Made by a program: the position numbers and the translations under genes. The notes under the pieces are model-generated. The model made no database searches. It was given only the letters and a program-made list of their open reading frames with translations, and had not been told where the DNA came from. A stretch of DNA of 64,000 bases from Emticicia sp. C21 (GTDB lineage Bacteria; Bacteroidota; Bacteroidia; Cytophagales; Spirosomataceae): contig NZ_QVMT01000001.1 of the NCBI RefSeq assembly GCF_003418935.1, forward strand, positions 1,153,883 through 1,217,882. Direction: 5' to 3'. Shown one piece after another: positions 1 to 7,806 of the stretch; within the stretch, counting starts at the first letter, position 1; every line of letters begins with the position of its first letter.

Positions 1-672
1 ATAACTATTCAGCCAATTGGTATCATCAAATGACAATTGCATAAACCGAAATGGGATCAGCATTTCGAATTGAAGCGATGAGTTTACCGGAGGGTCTTTT
101 ACAACCCCGGTTATGACTAAGGGTTTACCCAATCGTTTAGCAGAGGGGTCGGCGTCCAGTTCAAGTAATTTCCCCAAAACATCGATACTATTGAAAAAGC
201 GAAGGGCTGTTTTTTCAGTAAGAATTACCGAATTCAATGCATTGAGGCTATTTTCTTTTGTGCCTCTCAATAACTGAAAGGAAAACACATCGAAAAAAGT
301 ACTGTCTACAAATAAGGGTTGCAGACGAATCGCTTTATCTGCTGAGCGCACATCGCTATTGATGGCTCCACCCATTACACGGGTAATGGCTGTTACTTCG
401 GCCATCTGTTGTTTGAAGACGGACGCCTGCACCATTCCGGTGCCTCCGGTTATTTGTCTTTCTGCGCCTGGTTGTTCGGTGAGGGTTGTCGTTATCCGAT
501 AAAGATTGGGGTTGTTCTCATGAAACGTGTCATAGCTATGCTCGTCTCTCACAAATAGATAAGCCAGTAGCATACAACTCATACCGATAGCCAGTCCGAT
601 TATATTGATAAAGGAATAAATCTTGTTTTTGACAAGATTACGTATGGCTATTTTGAGATAGTTTTTTAGCAT
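1..672 (-). CDS. FtsX/MacB-type ABC transporter permease (N-terminal part, runs off the window)
   Basis: Only the first 224 codons are present; the gene continues beyond base 1. The ATG is at 670-672 and the protein begins MLKNYLKIAIRNLVKNK, followed by a hydrophobic helix (about residues 18-42) and a long extracytoplasmic stretch. This is the usual N-terminus of the large MacB-periplasmic-core/FtsX permeases of Cytophagales, which are about 780-800 residues with two FtsX modules. Such permeases work with an ATPase partner to move or release substrates across the inner membrane; the substrate cannot be told. The reading is from conserved N-terminal pattern; the second half and the ATPase are not visible. 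Confidence 0.85.
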   Translation of the reverse strand, partial: MLKNYLKIAIRNLVKNKIYSFINIIGLAIGMSCMLLAYLFVRDEHSYDTFHENNPNLYRITTTLTEQPGAERQITGGTGMVQASVFKQQMAEVTAITRVMGGAINSDVRSADKAIRLQPLFVDSTFFDVFSFQLLRGTKENSLNALNSVILTEKTALRFFNSIDVLGKLLELDADPSAKRLGKPLVITGVVKDPPVNSSLQFEMLIPFRFMQLSFDDTNWLNSY

Positions 673-850
673 ATGCTACCTTAATAATTTGTTAAAGATA
701 ATCTACTAAGTGCTTATGCGTGCCACGCGCTTTTACGGACGAGTATACGCGTGACACACAGGATTATCCAAAGCAAATGCTTCTCAACTAAATTTCCTCA
801 GAAGTTTGGTAAAAGATTGTAAATTGAATGTAAAAGATTGTTGGGAGATT

Positions 851-991
851 TTTTTGTAGAGACGTATTGCGATACGTCTCAATTGGTCTGTGAATTTCAG
901 ATAAACATAATATCAGGGTTTATCTGCCCTAACAACATTTATTAGATTGGATAGACCAATGAAGACGTATCGCAATACGTCTCTACAAAAA
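851..991. repeat. MITE-like inverted-repeat element, GTAGAGACG family, copy 1
   Basis: A 141-bp element with terminal inverted repeats of about 39 bp. The left arm (851-889) starts TTTTTGTAGAGACG and the right arm (953-991) is its near-perfect reverse complement. Each arm also contains its own small palindrome around GACGTATTGCGATACGTC, so the element could fold as a cruciform. It has no coding capacity. It occupies the 386-bp gap between the permease and the oxidoreductase gene; nothing else was recognised in that gap. Confidence 0.85.
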
Positions 992-1058
992 TGAATTTTT
1001 AATTTTATTTGTTATATCAAAATCTAATCACTCATTCACACAATCACACAATCACTCA

Positions 1059-2066
1059 TTAGATTTTCTTCACCGCCTCAATAATCTTCATCTGCTCTAT
1101 AATCTGTTCGGGTTTGATGAATTGGTCTTTGCTTTCGGCGATAGTTTCGTAGAGGTTCTGGAATAAAAGACCCCAGTTGCCGGGTTCAGTGTCTACATGT
1201 CCTTTGAAAGATACGCCGTTGATTTCTGCATTCAATATGCCGCTATTCGCCTTAGATTCTATGCCAAAGCCCTCCATGCTGGGCATTAATCCGGCTTTGA
1301 GGTTATCTTCCTGTACATCCAGGCCATATTTTATAAACGAGCCTTTCGTGCCATGTATCACATATCTTGGGCCTTCTTCTCTCACCAGAAGGCTTGATTT
1401 AAGGGTGACCTTTAATTTACCATAATCAAGTCTGATGTCAAAAGCATCATCAATTTCTGAGCCTTCGCGTTGAACATAAGTTTCTCCCCAGACATTTTTC
1501 GGTGCACCAAAAAGTGTGATAGTCTGGTCGATGATGTGGGCTCCTAAATCATAGAGAATGCCATTGGCAGGACTTACTACTTCTTTCCATCTCTTAGGAT
1601 TCAGCACAGGTTTATATCGATCATAATGAGCTTCGTAGCTGATTAATTCACCTAATATGCCACTATCTACTACTTTTCTTACGGTTCTGAAATCACCATC
1701 GAAACGTCTGTTCTGGAAAATGTATACTACTTTATTCTTTTCCTTAGCCAACGCAACGATTTCTTCTGCTTCCGCTACTGTAGACGTGAAAGGTTTTTCT
1801 ACCAGAATATGTTTGTTAGCATTCAGGCTTTTGATGGCTAATTCGTGGTGTGTTGAGCTTGGTGTGCAGATGCTTACCAAATCAATTTCAGCGTCGGCCA
1901 ATACTTCATCAATATGTTTGGCTACGCTTACACTAGGAAAAATAGCGCGTGGGTCCTGACTATTGCAAACAACGGTCTTTAAACGGAAATTCGGATTAGC
2001 TTCAAAGAAAGGGGCTTGCAGATATCTGCCTGATAATCCAAAACCTACTAAGGCTACGTTAATCAT
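1059..2066 (-). CDS. Gfo/Idh/MocA family NAD(P)-dependent oxidoreductase
   Basis: A 335-residue cytoplasmic dehydrogenase. The N-terminus MINVALVGFGLSGRYLQAPF is a Rossmann fold with the GxGxxG-type loop, and LVEKPFTS near residue 95 carries the family EKP motif with the catalytic-site lysine. The C-terminal half matches the Gfo/Idh/MocA alpha/beta dimerisation domain. The pattern is closest to the YhhX/YdgJ/IolW group (inositol or sugar oxidation), but the substrate is unknown. The start at 2066 was chosen over a longer frame because the extra 24 codons would lie in the upstream thrC terminator and do not look like protein. Confidence 0.9.
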   Translation of the reverse strand: MINVALVGFGLSGRYLQAPFFEANPNFRLKTVVCNSQDPRAIFPSVSVAKHIDEVLADAEIDLVSICTPSSTHHELAIKSLNANKHILVEKPFTSTVAEAEEIVALAKEKNKVVYIFQNRRFDGDFRTVRKVVDSGILGELISYEAHYDRYKPVLNPKRWKEVVSPANGILYDLGAHIIDQTITLFGAPKNVWGETYVQREGSEIDDAFDIRLDYGKLKVTLKSSLLVREEGPRYVIHGTKGSFIKYGLDVQEDNLKAGLMPSMEGFGIESKANSGILNAEINGVSFKGHVDTEPGNWGLLFQNLYETIAESKDQFIKPEQIIEQMKIIEAVKKI

Positions 2067-2109
2067 GATTCTTAGAGAATAAGGTTGTAAATGATGGGCT
2101 AAATTAAGT

Positions 2110-2147
2110 AAAAAAGCCTTGTTGTATAAATACAGCAAGGCTTTTTT
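2110..2147 (-). terminator. Rho-independent terminator of thrC
   Basis: A stem AAAAAAGCCTTGtTGTA with a short loop and the complementary arm ending in CTTTTTT. It lies just downstream of the thrC stop codon and upstream of the oxidoreductase start, so it probably ends thrC on the minus strand. The A-run/T-run design would also allow function on the other strand. Confidence 0.8.
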
Positions 2148-2170
2148 ATAATACTAATTTGACTTATCTG

Positions 2171-3490
2171 TTAAGCCTTTGAGAAAGCTTTTACTATTGT
2201 TTGTTTAAACTCATCGTAGTCGGTGCTTATTCTGGTAGCTTGTTTTTCTTTATCTAATAAGGCCGACAATCTTTCAGGAATGGTTTGCTCGCCGATTACT
2301 TCCTCTACCACATCGAGGAATTTGGCATAGTGGGCTGTTGATAAAAATACACCCGTTACGGGTTGGTCAAGGGTTTTAATATAATCCTGCAGACCCAGAT
2401 AAGCCACAGCTGTATGCGGACACATCACATAACCTGTGCGCTCGTATACCACACGCATAGCATTACGGGTTTCGGTGTCTGAATAGAAATAGCCTTTCAG
2501 CATTTTCTGCATGACTGCTAAATCATTATCAAACAAAGCCTGCATACGTGGGAAATTGCTTGGATTTCCTACATCCATTGCATTAGAGATGGTTGATAAT
2601 GATGGGCTAATGGGTTCGTAAATACCTGATTCGAGATACTCAGGAACTACTTTATTGACATTGGTAGCAGCTACAAACTGTTTGACAGGCATACCCATAC
2701 GCCAGGCAATGATTCCGGCACTTAAGTTGCCGAAGTTACCACTAGGTACAGATATTACCAATTCGTTCGCCAGACCCTTTTTCTTCAATTGCGCATAGGC
2801 ATTCACATAATAAAATGCCTGTGGAATGAGACGGGCAATGTTGATAGAATTTGCCGAAGCTAAAGAGAATAGGGATGTTAACTCTTTATCTAAAAACGCC
2901 TGTTTAACCAGTTTCTGACAATCATCAAAAGTACCTTCCACTTCCAGTGCACTTACATTTTTGCCGAGAGTAGTCAATTGTTTTTCCTGAATGTCGCTTA
3001 CTTTGCCGCTTGGGTAAAGAATAGTGACATCAATATTAGGTGTCTGATAAAACCCTTGTGCTACTGCTCCACCCGTATCGCCTGAAGTTGCTACCAGAAT
3101 ATGTATCTGTTTTTCAGATTTTTGCAGGAAGTACGACATCAAAGCAGCCATGAATCTGGCACCAAAATCTTTGAATGCCATGGATGGGCCATGAAACAAC
3201 TCAAGGCAATAAGTATCGTCTTCTACCTCTACCAAAGGAGCCGGAAAATCAATGGCTTTGTTTACTAAATCTTTTAAATCATCGGCAGGCACATCATCGC
3301 CAATTAAGGCATGGGCTATTTCGTAAGCAATTTCCTGTAGGCTTAGATTAGCTACATTATCCCAGAACGATGGTGGTAATTTTGGGATTGAGGTAGGCAT
3401 ATATAGGCCATTGTCAGGGGGTAATCCACGGAAAATGGCTTCTTCCAAGGCTACATCAGGGCTTTGATGTTTGGTACTGTATAATTGCAT
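2171..3490 (-). CDS. thrC: Threonine synthase
   Basis: A 439-residue PLP enzyme that converts O-phosphohomoserine to threonine, the last step of threonine synthesis. The PLP lysine is K107 in FHGPSMAFKDFGARF, the hallmark of the family; the SGDTGGA and PSGNFGN phosphate-binding loops follow. The N-terminus MQLYSTKHQSPDVALEEAI is the typical thrC start. A longer frame starting at 3538 uses codons from the right end of a repeat element and is not credible. No thrA/thrB lies adjacent; carA is upstream in the same direction but separated by the repeat and a hairpin. Confidence 0.96.
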   Translation of the reverse strand: MQLYSTKHQSPDVALEEAIFRGLPPDNGLYMPTSIPKLPPSFWDNVANLSLQEIAYEIAHALIGDDVPADDLKDLVNKAIDFPAPLVEVEDDTYCLELFHGPSMAFKDFGARFMAALMSYFLQKSEKQIHILVATSGDTGGAVAQGFYQTPNIDVTILYPSGKVSDIQEKQLTTLGKNVSALEVEGTFDDCQKLVKQAFLDKELTSLFSLASANSINIARLIPQAFYYVNAYAQLKKKGLANELVISVPSGNFGNLSAGIIAWRMGMPVKQFVAATNVNKVVPEYLESGIYEPISPSLSTISNAMDVGNPSNFPRMQALFDNDLAVMQKMLKGYFYSDTETRNAMRVVYERTGYVMCPHTAVAYLGLQDYIKTLDQPVTGVFLSTAHYAKFLDVVEEVIGEQTIPERLSALLDKEKQATRISTDYDEFKQTIVKAFSKA

Positions 3491-3522
3491 AGGGATGGTT
3501 GTCAGAAAATGATTTTGTCCAA

Positions 3523-3680
3523 TTTTGTAGAGACACAATGCATTGCGTCTTCAGGGGATTATCCTATTCTATAAATTTTAATTGGGGAGGGATTTCTGAA
3601 AACCAAATATAGATTTTCGAATTTACAGACCAATGAAGACGCAATGCATTCGGTTGGTCGTCACCACGTCTCTACGAAAA
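3523..3680. repeat. MITE-like inverted-repeat element, GTAGAGACG family, copy 2
   Basis: A left arm beginning TTTTGTAGAGACACAATGCA and a right arm from AGACCAATGAAGACGCAATG to CACGTCTCTACGAAAA. The right arm carries an extra segment (about 3651-3667) that breaks the symmetry, so this is a diverged copy. It sits immediately upstream of thrC and may contain or displace part of its promoter region. Confidence 0.8.
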
Positions 3681-3715
3681 CAATAAATAATTGTTTGTCT
3701 CCCCTGTTTACAAAT

Positions 3716-3742
3716 ATAGGACGATTTGAAAAACCGTCCTAT
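3716..3742 (-). terminator. Hairpin downstream of carA
   Basis: ATAGGACG and CGTCCTAT form an 8-bp stem 40 bp after the carA stop codon. The following T-tract is poor, so it is a weak terminator candidate. Confidence 0.45.
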
Positions 3743-3781
3743 CAATTTATCTTTTCGCTTTTAATGCTACGCCCGAGCGTA

Positions 3782-4885
3782 TTATTTATCAAGCATTTTC
3801 ACAAAATCATCAAATAAATATCTTGAATCATGAGGGCCTGGTGAGGCTTCCGGGTGATACTGAACCGAGAAAGCCGGTTTATCTTTACGACGGATACCCT
3901 CAATTGTATTATCGTTCAGATTCACGTGTGTCAGTTCGATATTTTCATTGTTTCTTACCTCGTCCGGTTTTACGGCAAAACCATGATTCTGAGAAGTCAC
4001 CTCACAAAGACCTGTAATCAGGTTTTTAACCGGGTGATTCAAGCCACGGTGACCGTTTTTCATTTTGTAGGTATCAATACCACTGGCCAGAGCCAATAGC
4101 TGATGTCCCAGGCAGATACCGAATACCGGTTTACCCTCTTCTACTACTTCTTTGATGGTCTCAACTGCATAAGGCATAGCCGACGGGTCGCCGGGGCCAT
4201 TTGATAAGAAGAAGCCATCGGGGTTAAACTCTTTAATCTCTTCAAGACTTGACTTGGCATTGAAGACCTTGATGTAACAATCTCTTTGCGTGAAGTTATT
4301 CAGGATACTTTTCTTTACACCAAAGTCTAGTACGGCTACTTTATATTTTGCATCTTCCGAACCAAGCGTATAAGGCTCAGGTGTACTTACTACCGACGAA
4401 AGTTCAAGACCTTCCATCGACGGACATTTTTTTAATTCTACCATTAAATCTTCCGGATCAAGAATCTCAGAAGAGATAATACAGTTCATAACCCCCTTAT
4501 CGCGGATATGGCGCACAACCTGGCGTGTATCTACATCGCAGATGCCTACAATACCTGCGCGTTCAAAATATTCCTGCAAAGAAAAATCGGCCGTTGTGCG
4601 TGAGTAATAATGGTTGGCAAAAGCATTACAAACCATACCACTGATTGTCACACTCTTGGATTCTTCCTCTTCGTCTAATACTACGCCATAGTTACCAATG
4701 TGCGAAGTAGTGTTAACAACGATTTGGCCAAAATAAGACGGGTCGGTATAAATTTCCTGATAGCCGGTCATACCGGTATTGAAACAGATTTCGCCAGCCG
4801 AAGTACCAATTTTACCTAGAGCTTTACCTTTGAAAAAAGTACCATCTTCAAGGAGTAAAATGGCGTCAGAAGGAATATGAGTCAT
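3782..4885 (-). CDS. carA: Carbamoyl-phosphate synthase small (glutaminase) subunit
   Basis: A 367-residue subunit that hydrolyses glutamine and passes ammonia to CarB for carbamoyl phosphate, used in pyrimidine and arginine synthesis. The N-terminal CPSase small-chain domain begins LLLEDGTFFKGKALG and includes NTGMTGYQEIYTDPSY. The class I glutamine amidotransferase domain has the nucleophile C258 in FGICLGHQLLALA and the partner H344/E346 in QYHPEASPGPHD, so the triad is complete. No carB is adjacent, which is not unusual in Bacteroidota. Confidence 0.97.
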   Translation of the reverse strand: MTHIPSDAILLLEDGTFFKGKALGKIGTSAGEICFNTGMTGYQEIYTDPSYFGQIVVNTTSHIGNYGVVLDEEEESKSVTISGMVCNAFANHYYSRTTADFSLQEYFERAGIVGICDVDTRQVVRHIRDKGVMNCIISSEILDPEDLMVELKKCPSMEGLELSSVVSTPEPYTLGSEDAKYKVAVLDFGVKKSILNNFTQRDCYIKVFNAKSSLEEIKEFNPDGFFLSNGPGDPSAMPYAVETIKEVVEEGKPVFGICLGHQLLALASGIDTYKMKNGHRGLNHPVKNLITGLCEVTSQNHGFAVKPDEVRNNENIELTHVNLNDNTIEGIRRKDKPAFSVQYHPEASPGPHDSRYLFDDFVKMLDK

Positions 4886-5098
4886 TGAGAGAAGATTGTA
4901 TATGTTCCGATAAATATGAATAAATCTGTCTTGTCTGCTATTTTGTAGCCATCAATTCAAGTACAGTATCGGAGAACAAAGTTATAGAAAAATCGGATAA
5001 GTTGGGAAGAAATCTATGATAGTGCGTATCTTTTCTTTTTAAAGTACAATTATTGTAAAGGAAAGTGATATTCGAATAACGGTTGGTATATATAAGTA

Positions 5099-5120
5099 GG
5101 GGTTCAAAATTTTGAACCCC
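5099..5120. repeat. GGGGTTCA..TGAACCCC hairpin, copy 1
   Basis: A perfect 22-bp palindrome with the core TTCAAAATTTTGAA. Related hairpins lie at 45983-46008 and 47507-47528, each just downstream of a gene end. Here it follows the gene ending at 5198 on the minus strand and may serve as its terminator. The rest of the 4886-5197 gap holds no convincing gene. Confidence 0.7.
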
Positions 5121-5139
5121 CGTCCGATGAGTAAATGAG

Positions 5140-5166
5140 TAGAGACAGGGCATTGCCCTGTCCCTA
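5140..5166. repeat. Solo hairpin related to the GTAGAGACG repeat arms
   Basis: TAGAGACAGGGC, a short loop and GCCCTGTCCCTA form a near-perfect stem. The TAGAGAC edge is that of the arms of the larger inverted-repeat elements in this window, so it is probably a single arm left from, or moved by, the same element family. Confidence 0.6.
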
Positions 5167-5197
5167 CCACAATATCAGATAATTATATCTCCCTTAT

Positions 5198-5914
5198 TTA
5201 ATTATTCTTCTTCAGATTATCTCTGAAATACTGGTCTCTGGTTACGTTATCGCTTGGGGCAGCTTCGGCACCTGCTTTCCATGATTTATCTTTCCATGCC
5301 CCGCTTTTAATTGATTTCACGAAATTGGCCCATGAGAATGGGTTCAATAACGGGTTGGTTGTCAGCTGTCCTCTGCTCTCTATCTGTTTGATAAACTGGT
5401 TTTGTCCATATTTGAAGTTATCGTAAGAAGTCATCCCATGCACGGCGGCCATTTTGGCTATATTTTCAGCACTATAAGTTTCACGCAGAATCTGTCTTTC
5501 ACGCTCGTCCGGTAGCTTCATATCTACCAATGCCTGCTTGAATTCTTCTTCGGTGCTGAACGGATAAACTTTAACTTCTTTTAACAATTTAGAGTCTACC
5601 TGTAGCTCTACGAATACCGAATAATCAATATCTGTCTTCTTCGGAATCACATGGAATTGCTTTTTGAAACCCAGGTAGCTGAACACCACTGTATCACCCG
5701 GAAATACTGATAAAGCAAAATAACCTCTGTTATTCGATAAGGTACCTCTACCTGCTTGTGGGAGGGTAATATAGGCTCCTGGTAGGGGTTCTTTGGTTTG
5801 TCCGTCAATGACTACACCCGAAAAGGTAACATTTTTTATTTCGCCCTGAGCATGCACTAACTGGCTCGTTATCAGGCAAATAAATATAAACAGATATGTA
5901 AGATTTCTTTTCAT
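5198..5914 (-). CDS. Secreted carboxypeptidase-regulatory-like domain protein
   Basis: A 238-residue exported protein. Residues 1-22 are a signal peptide ending HAQ. Residues about 28-115 form a carboxypeptidase D regulatory-like (CNA-B-like) beta domain with the motifs GVVIDGQTKEPLPGAYI and GTLSNNRGYFAL, the same fold as the N-terminal domain of SusC-type receptors, but no TonB box or barrel follows. The C-terminal half is helical and polar (KLPDERERQILRETYSAENIAKMA), of unknown role. It probably stays in the periplasm or at the outer membrane. The function is not known. Confidence 0.8.
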   Translation of the reverse strand: MKRNLTYLFIFICLITSQLVHAQGEIKNVTFSGVVIDGQTKEPLPGAYITLPQAGRGTLSNNRGYFALSVFPGDTVVFSYLGFKKQFHVIPKKTDIDYSVFVELQVDSKLLKEVKVYPFSTEEEFKQALVDMKLPDERERQILRETYSAENIAKMAAVHGMTSYDNFKYGQNQFIKQIESRGQLTTNPLLNPFSWANFVKSIKSGAWKDKSWKAGAEAAPSDNVTRDQYFRDNLKKNN

Positions 5915-5985
5915 AGTATAGTCAATAAGGGTACAATCATACAGAGTTTAAAACATTTTTTTCAGTCGGATAGGTTCAAAAAAGA

Positions 5986-6819
5986 TTAAGCAAAAATCTT
6001 TAAGAACGTAACGATAAAAGGCATTGAAAGTAAGAGTCCATCGAATCTGTCCAGAAATCCACCATGCCCCGGAATCATACTTCCTGAATCTTTGATAGCA
6101 ATACTACGCTTAAATAATGATTCTACCAAATCTCCGAGGGTGCCTGTAACAGAAATAATGGCAGCGATTCCGTACCATTGCCAGGGCAAGATACAATCGA
6201 AGTACCGTGTTAATATAAACGCTATAAACAAACCCAATATTGCCCCTCCAAAGAAGCCCTCCCAGGTCTTTTTAGGTGATACACGCTCAAATAATTTGCG
6301 TTTGCCCAGGAATCTTCCGGCAAAATAGGCGCCTGTATCATTGGCCCATAAAATAAACAAACAACCCAGTAATAATTTAGGCTCATAGCCTCTATCAGTC
6401 AGCACCAGTTCGTTGATTAAGGCAAAGGGTACTGCCACATAAGTAATCCCTAAAAAAGTGTACCCAAGGTTGGCAAAGGGCTTTGAATCTCTCTTTTTAT
6501 ACAATTTTATAAAGAAAGTCGTAGTAAGCAGAGGCACAATTATATAGTAAAACTTAAACGGAATCATGTCTTTCTCAATAAAGAAAGTAAGGGCATTCAG
6601 CACGATACCGCAGAATGTTCCGTAGAAAGTCAGGGGCAGATTGGCGTCTAATTTTAATAGCTTATAAAACTCCCGCTGGGTGAGTACGCTGATGGCCAGA
6701 AACAAAATCCAGAATGTCCATTCATTGTAGAGCACAGCGGTCAGGATAATAGTTACTCCGATAACAGCAGCAATGATTCGTTGGGTAAGGTTAGAGAGTT
6801 GGTTTAGTTTCTGTGTCAT
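5986..6819 (-). CDS. cdsA: Phosphatidate cytidylyltransferase
   Basis: A 277-residue inner-membrane enzyme making CDP-diacylglycerol from phosphatidate and CTP, the branch point for phospholipid synthesis. It has about eight hydrophobic helices and the complete C-terminal signature KRSIAIKDSGSMIPGHGG followed by FLDRFDGLL, plus the WANDTGAYFAGRFLGKRKL segment. The ATG at 6819 is preferred over an in-frame TTG at 6837. The start lies inside the end of the DUF2007 gene (29-nt overlap), so the two are very likely translated from one mRNA. Confidence 0.96.
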   Translation of the reverse strand: MTQKLNQLSNLTQRIIAAVIGVTIILTAVLYNEWTFWILFLAISVLTQREFYKLLKLDANLPLTFYGTFCGIVLNALTFFIEKDMIPFKFYYIIVPLLTTTFFIKLYKKRDSKPFANLGYTFLGITYVAVPFALINELVLTDRGYEPKLLLGCLFILWANDTGAYFAGRFLGKRKLFERVSPKKTWEGFFGGAILGLFIAFILTRYFDCILPWQWYGIAAIISVTGTLGDLVESLFKRSIAIKDSGSMIPGHGGFLDRFDGLLLSMPFIVTFLKIFA

Positions 6820-7018
6820 TTTGGTTAAATATATCAATAATCACTTTGGCAATATCTTCCTGGTGATCCGGCACTTGTATTTCGCACCATCCCCAAAGAT
6901 AATTGCGGTCTTTTTTATTTAAAACTACAGCCATCACTTCGTGGGTCAGCAATTCATTCTTGAGAAGTTCTGCTTTAAAAACATTGGGAGTCTCAAAAAC
7001 TTTTACCCATTTTACCAT
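6791..7018 (-). CDS. DUF2007 family small protein
   Basis: A 75-residue cytoplasmic protein, MVKWVKVFETPNVFKAELLKNEL onward with WGWCEIQVPDHQEDIAKVII, matching the DUF2007 (putative signal-transducing protein) family, which is usually 65-80 residues. Its stop codon overlaps the start of cdsA, so it is the leading gene of a two-gene unit. Upstream, TATATTTG on the minus strand (7041-7048) fits the Bacteroidota -7 element. The molecular role is unknown; the link with cdsA suggests a membrane or lipid context, by inference only. Confidence 0.85.
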   Translation of the reverse strand: MVKWVKVFETPNVFKAELLKNELLTHEVMAVVLNKKDRNYLWGWCEIQVPDHQEDIAKVIIDIFNQNDTETKPTL

Positions 7019-7148
7019 AGTTTTCCTGTTATATTTTCACCAAATATAGAGGTATTTTCTTTAATAGTGTACCCTGTACTCTGTTACCAGGTGTATTTTT
7101 AATTTTTTTTTCAGCAAGACGAAAAAAAACCTAACTTGCTTCTGATTA

Positions 7149-7156
7149 TACCTTTG
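7149..7156 (+). promoter_or_regulatory. Putative -7 promoter element of the LuxR-type regulator
   Basis: TACCTTTG matches the Bacteroidota -7 consensus TAnnTTTG and ends 17 bp before the ATG of the response regulator. No clear -33 TTG at the right distance was found, so support is partial. Confidence 0.4.
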
Positions 7157-7173
7157 CTTTTTAAAAAACATCA

Positions 7174-7806
7174 ATGCGCCTGATTCTGCTAGATGATCAT
7201 TACCTTTTCGGACAATCACTTTATTCTCTGCTCATACAAATGAAGGGAGTACAGCAGATTAATGTATTCAGGAGGGCATCAGAAGTTCTGGGGTATTTAA
7301 CAGAAAATGAGGCTGATGTGGTAATTTCAGATCTGCAAATGCCTGAAATGAATGGTCTGGAACTGACGGCTAAATTGCATGAACAATATCCGCAAATCAG
7401 GGTATTGATTCTTACTATTGACGATGAACCCTACAAAATCAGACAAGCGGTGGCGGCAGGTGCATCGGGTTATTTATTGAAAGATACCGACAAAGCCGAA
7501 CTGGAAGAGGCGATACAAAAGCTTTATCAGGGTCTACCTTATTATAGCGAGAAAGTTTTAAAACTGATTACAAGTGAAAAAAACCATAATGGGCTTCCGG
7601 GTAACGAGCTTTCGCAATTATCTAACCGCGAAATTGATGTATTGAAACTCATTGCACAGGAATATTCTACCAACGAGATAGCCGAGAAACTATTTGTTAG
7701 TGTAAATACGATAGAGTCTCATAGAAAAAGCCTGATAAAAAAGCTGGACGCCAAAAATGTAGTGGGTCTTATCAAGTTTGCGATGCGCTATAAACTGGTT
7801 GATTAA
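7174..7806 (+). CDS. NarL/FixJ-family two-component response regulator
   Basis: A 210-residue DNA-binding regulator. The receiver domain (1-118) has the acidic pair D7/D8, phosphoacceptor D53 in VVISDLQMPEMNG, T81 and K103 in GYLLKD. A LuxR-type helix-turn-helix fills about 149-207 with LSNREIDVLKLIAQEYSTNEIAEKL and SVNTIESHRKSLIKKL. The kinase encoded convergently on the other strand is of the HisKA_3 type that pairs with this class of regulator, so they are the likely partners. The two genes overlap tail to tail by 35 bp. Confidence 0.95.
   Translation: MRLILLDDHYLFGQSLYSLLIQMKGVQQINVFRRASEVLGYLTENEADVVISDLQMPEMNGLELTAKLHEQYPQIRVLILTIDDEPYKIRQAVAAGASGYLLKDTDKAELEEAIQKLYQGLPYYSEKVLKLITSEKNHNGLPGNELSQLSNREIDVLKLIAQEYSTNEIAEKLFVSVNTIESHRKSLIKKLDAKNVVGLIKFAMRYKLVD

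Noticed and set aside
3491..3538. Longer N-terminus for threonine synthase
   Set aside because: The extra codons lie in and next to a repeat element arm and do not match the family's start; the ATG at 3490 fits.
4938..5153. 71-codon frame on the minus strand
   Set aside because: It runs through two hairpins and has no protein-like pattern.
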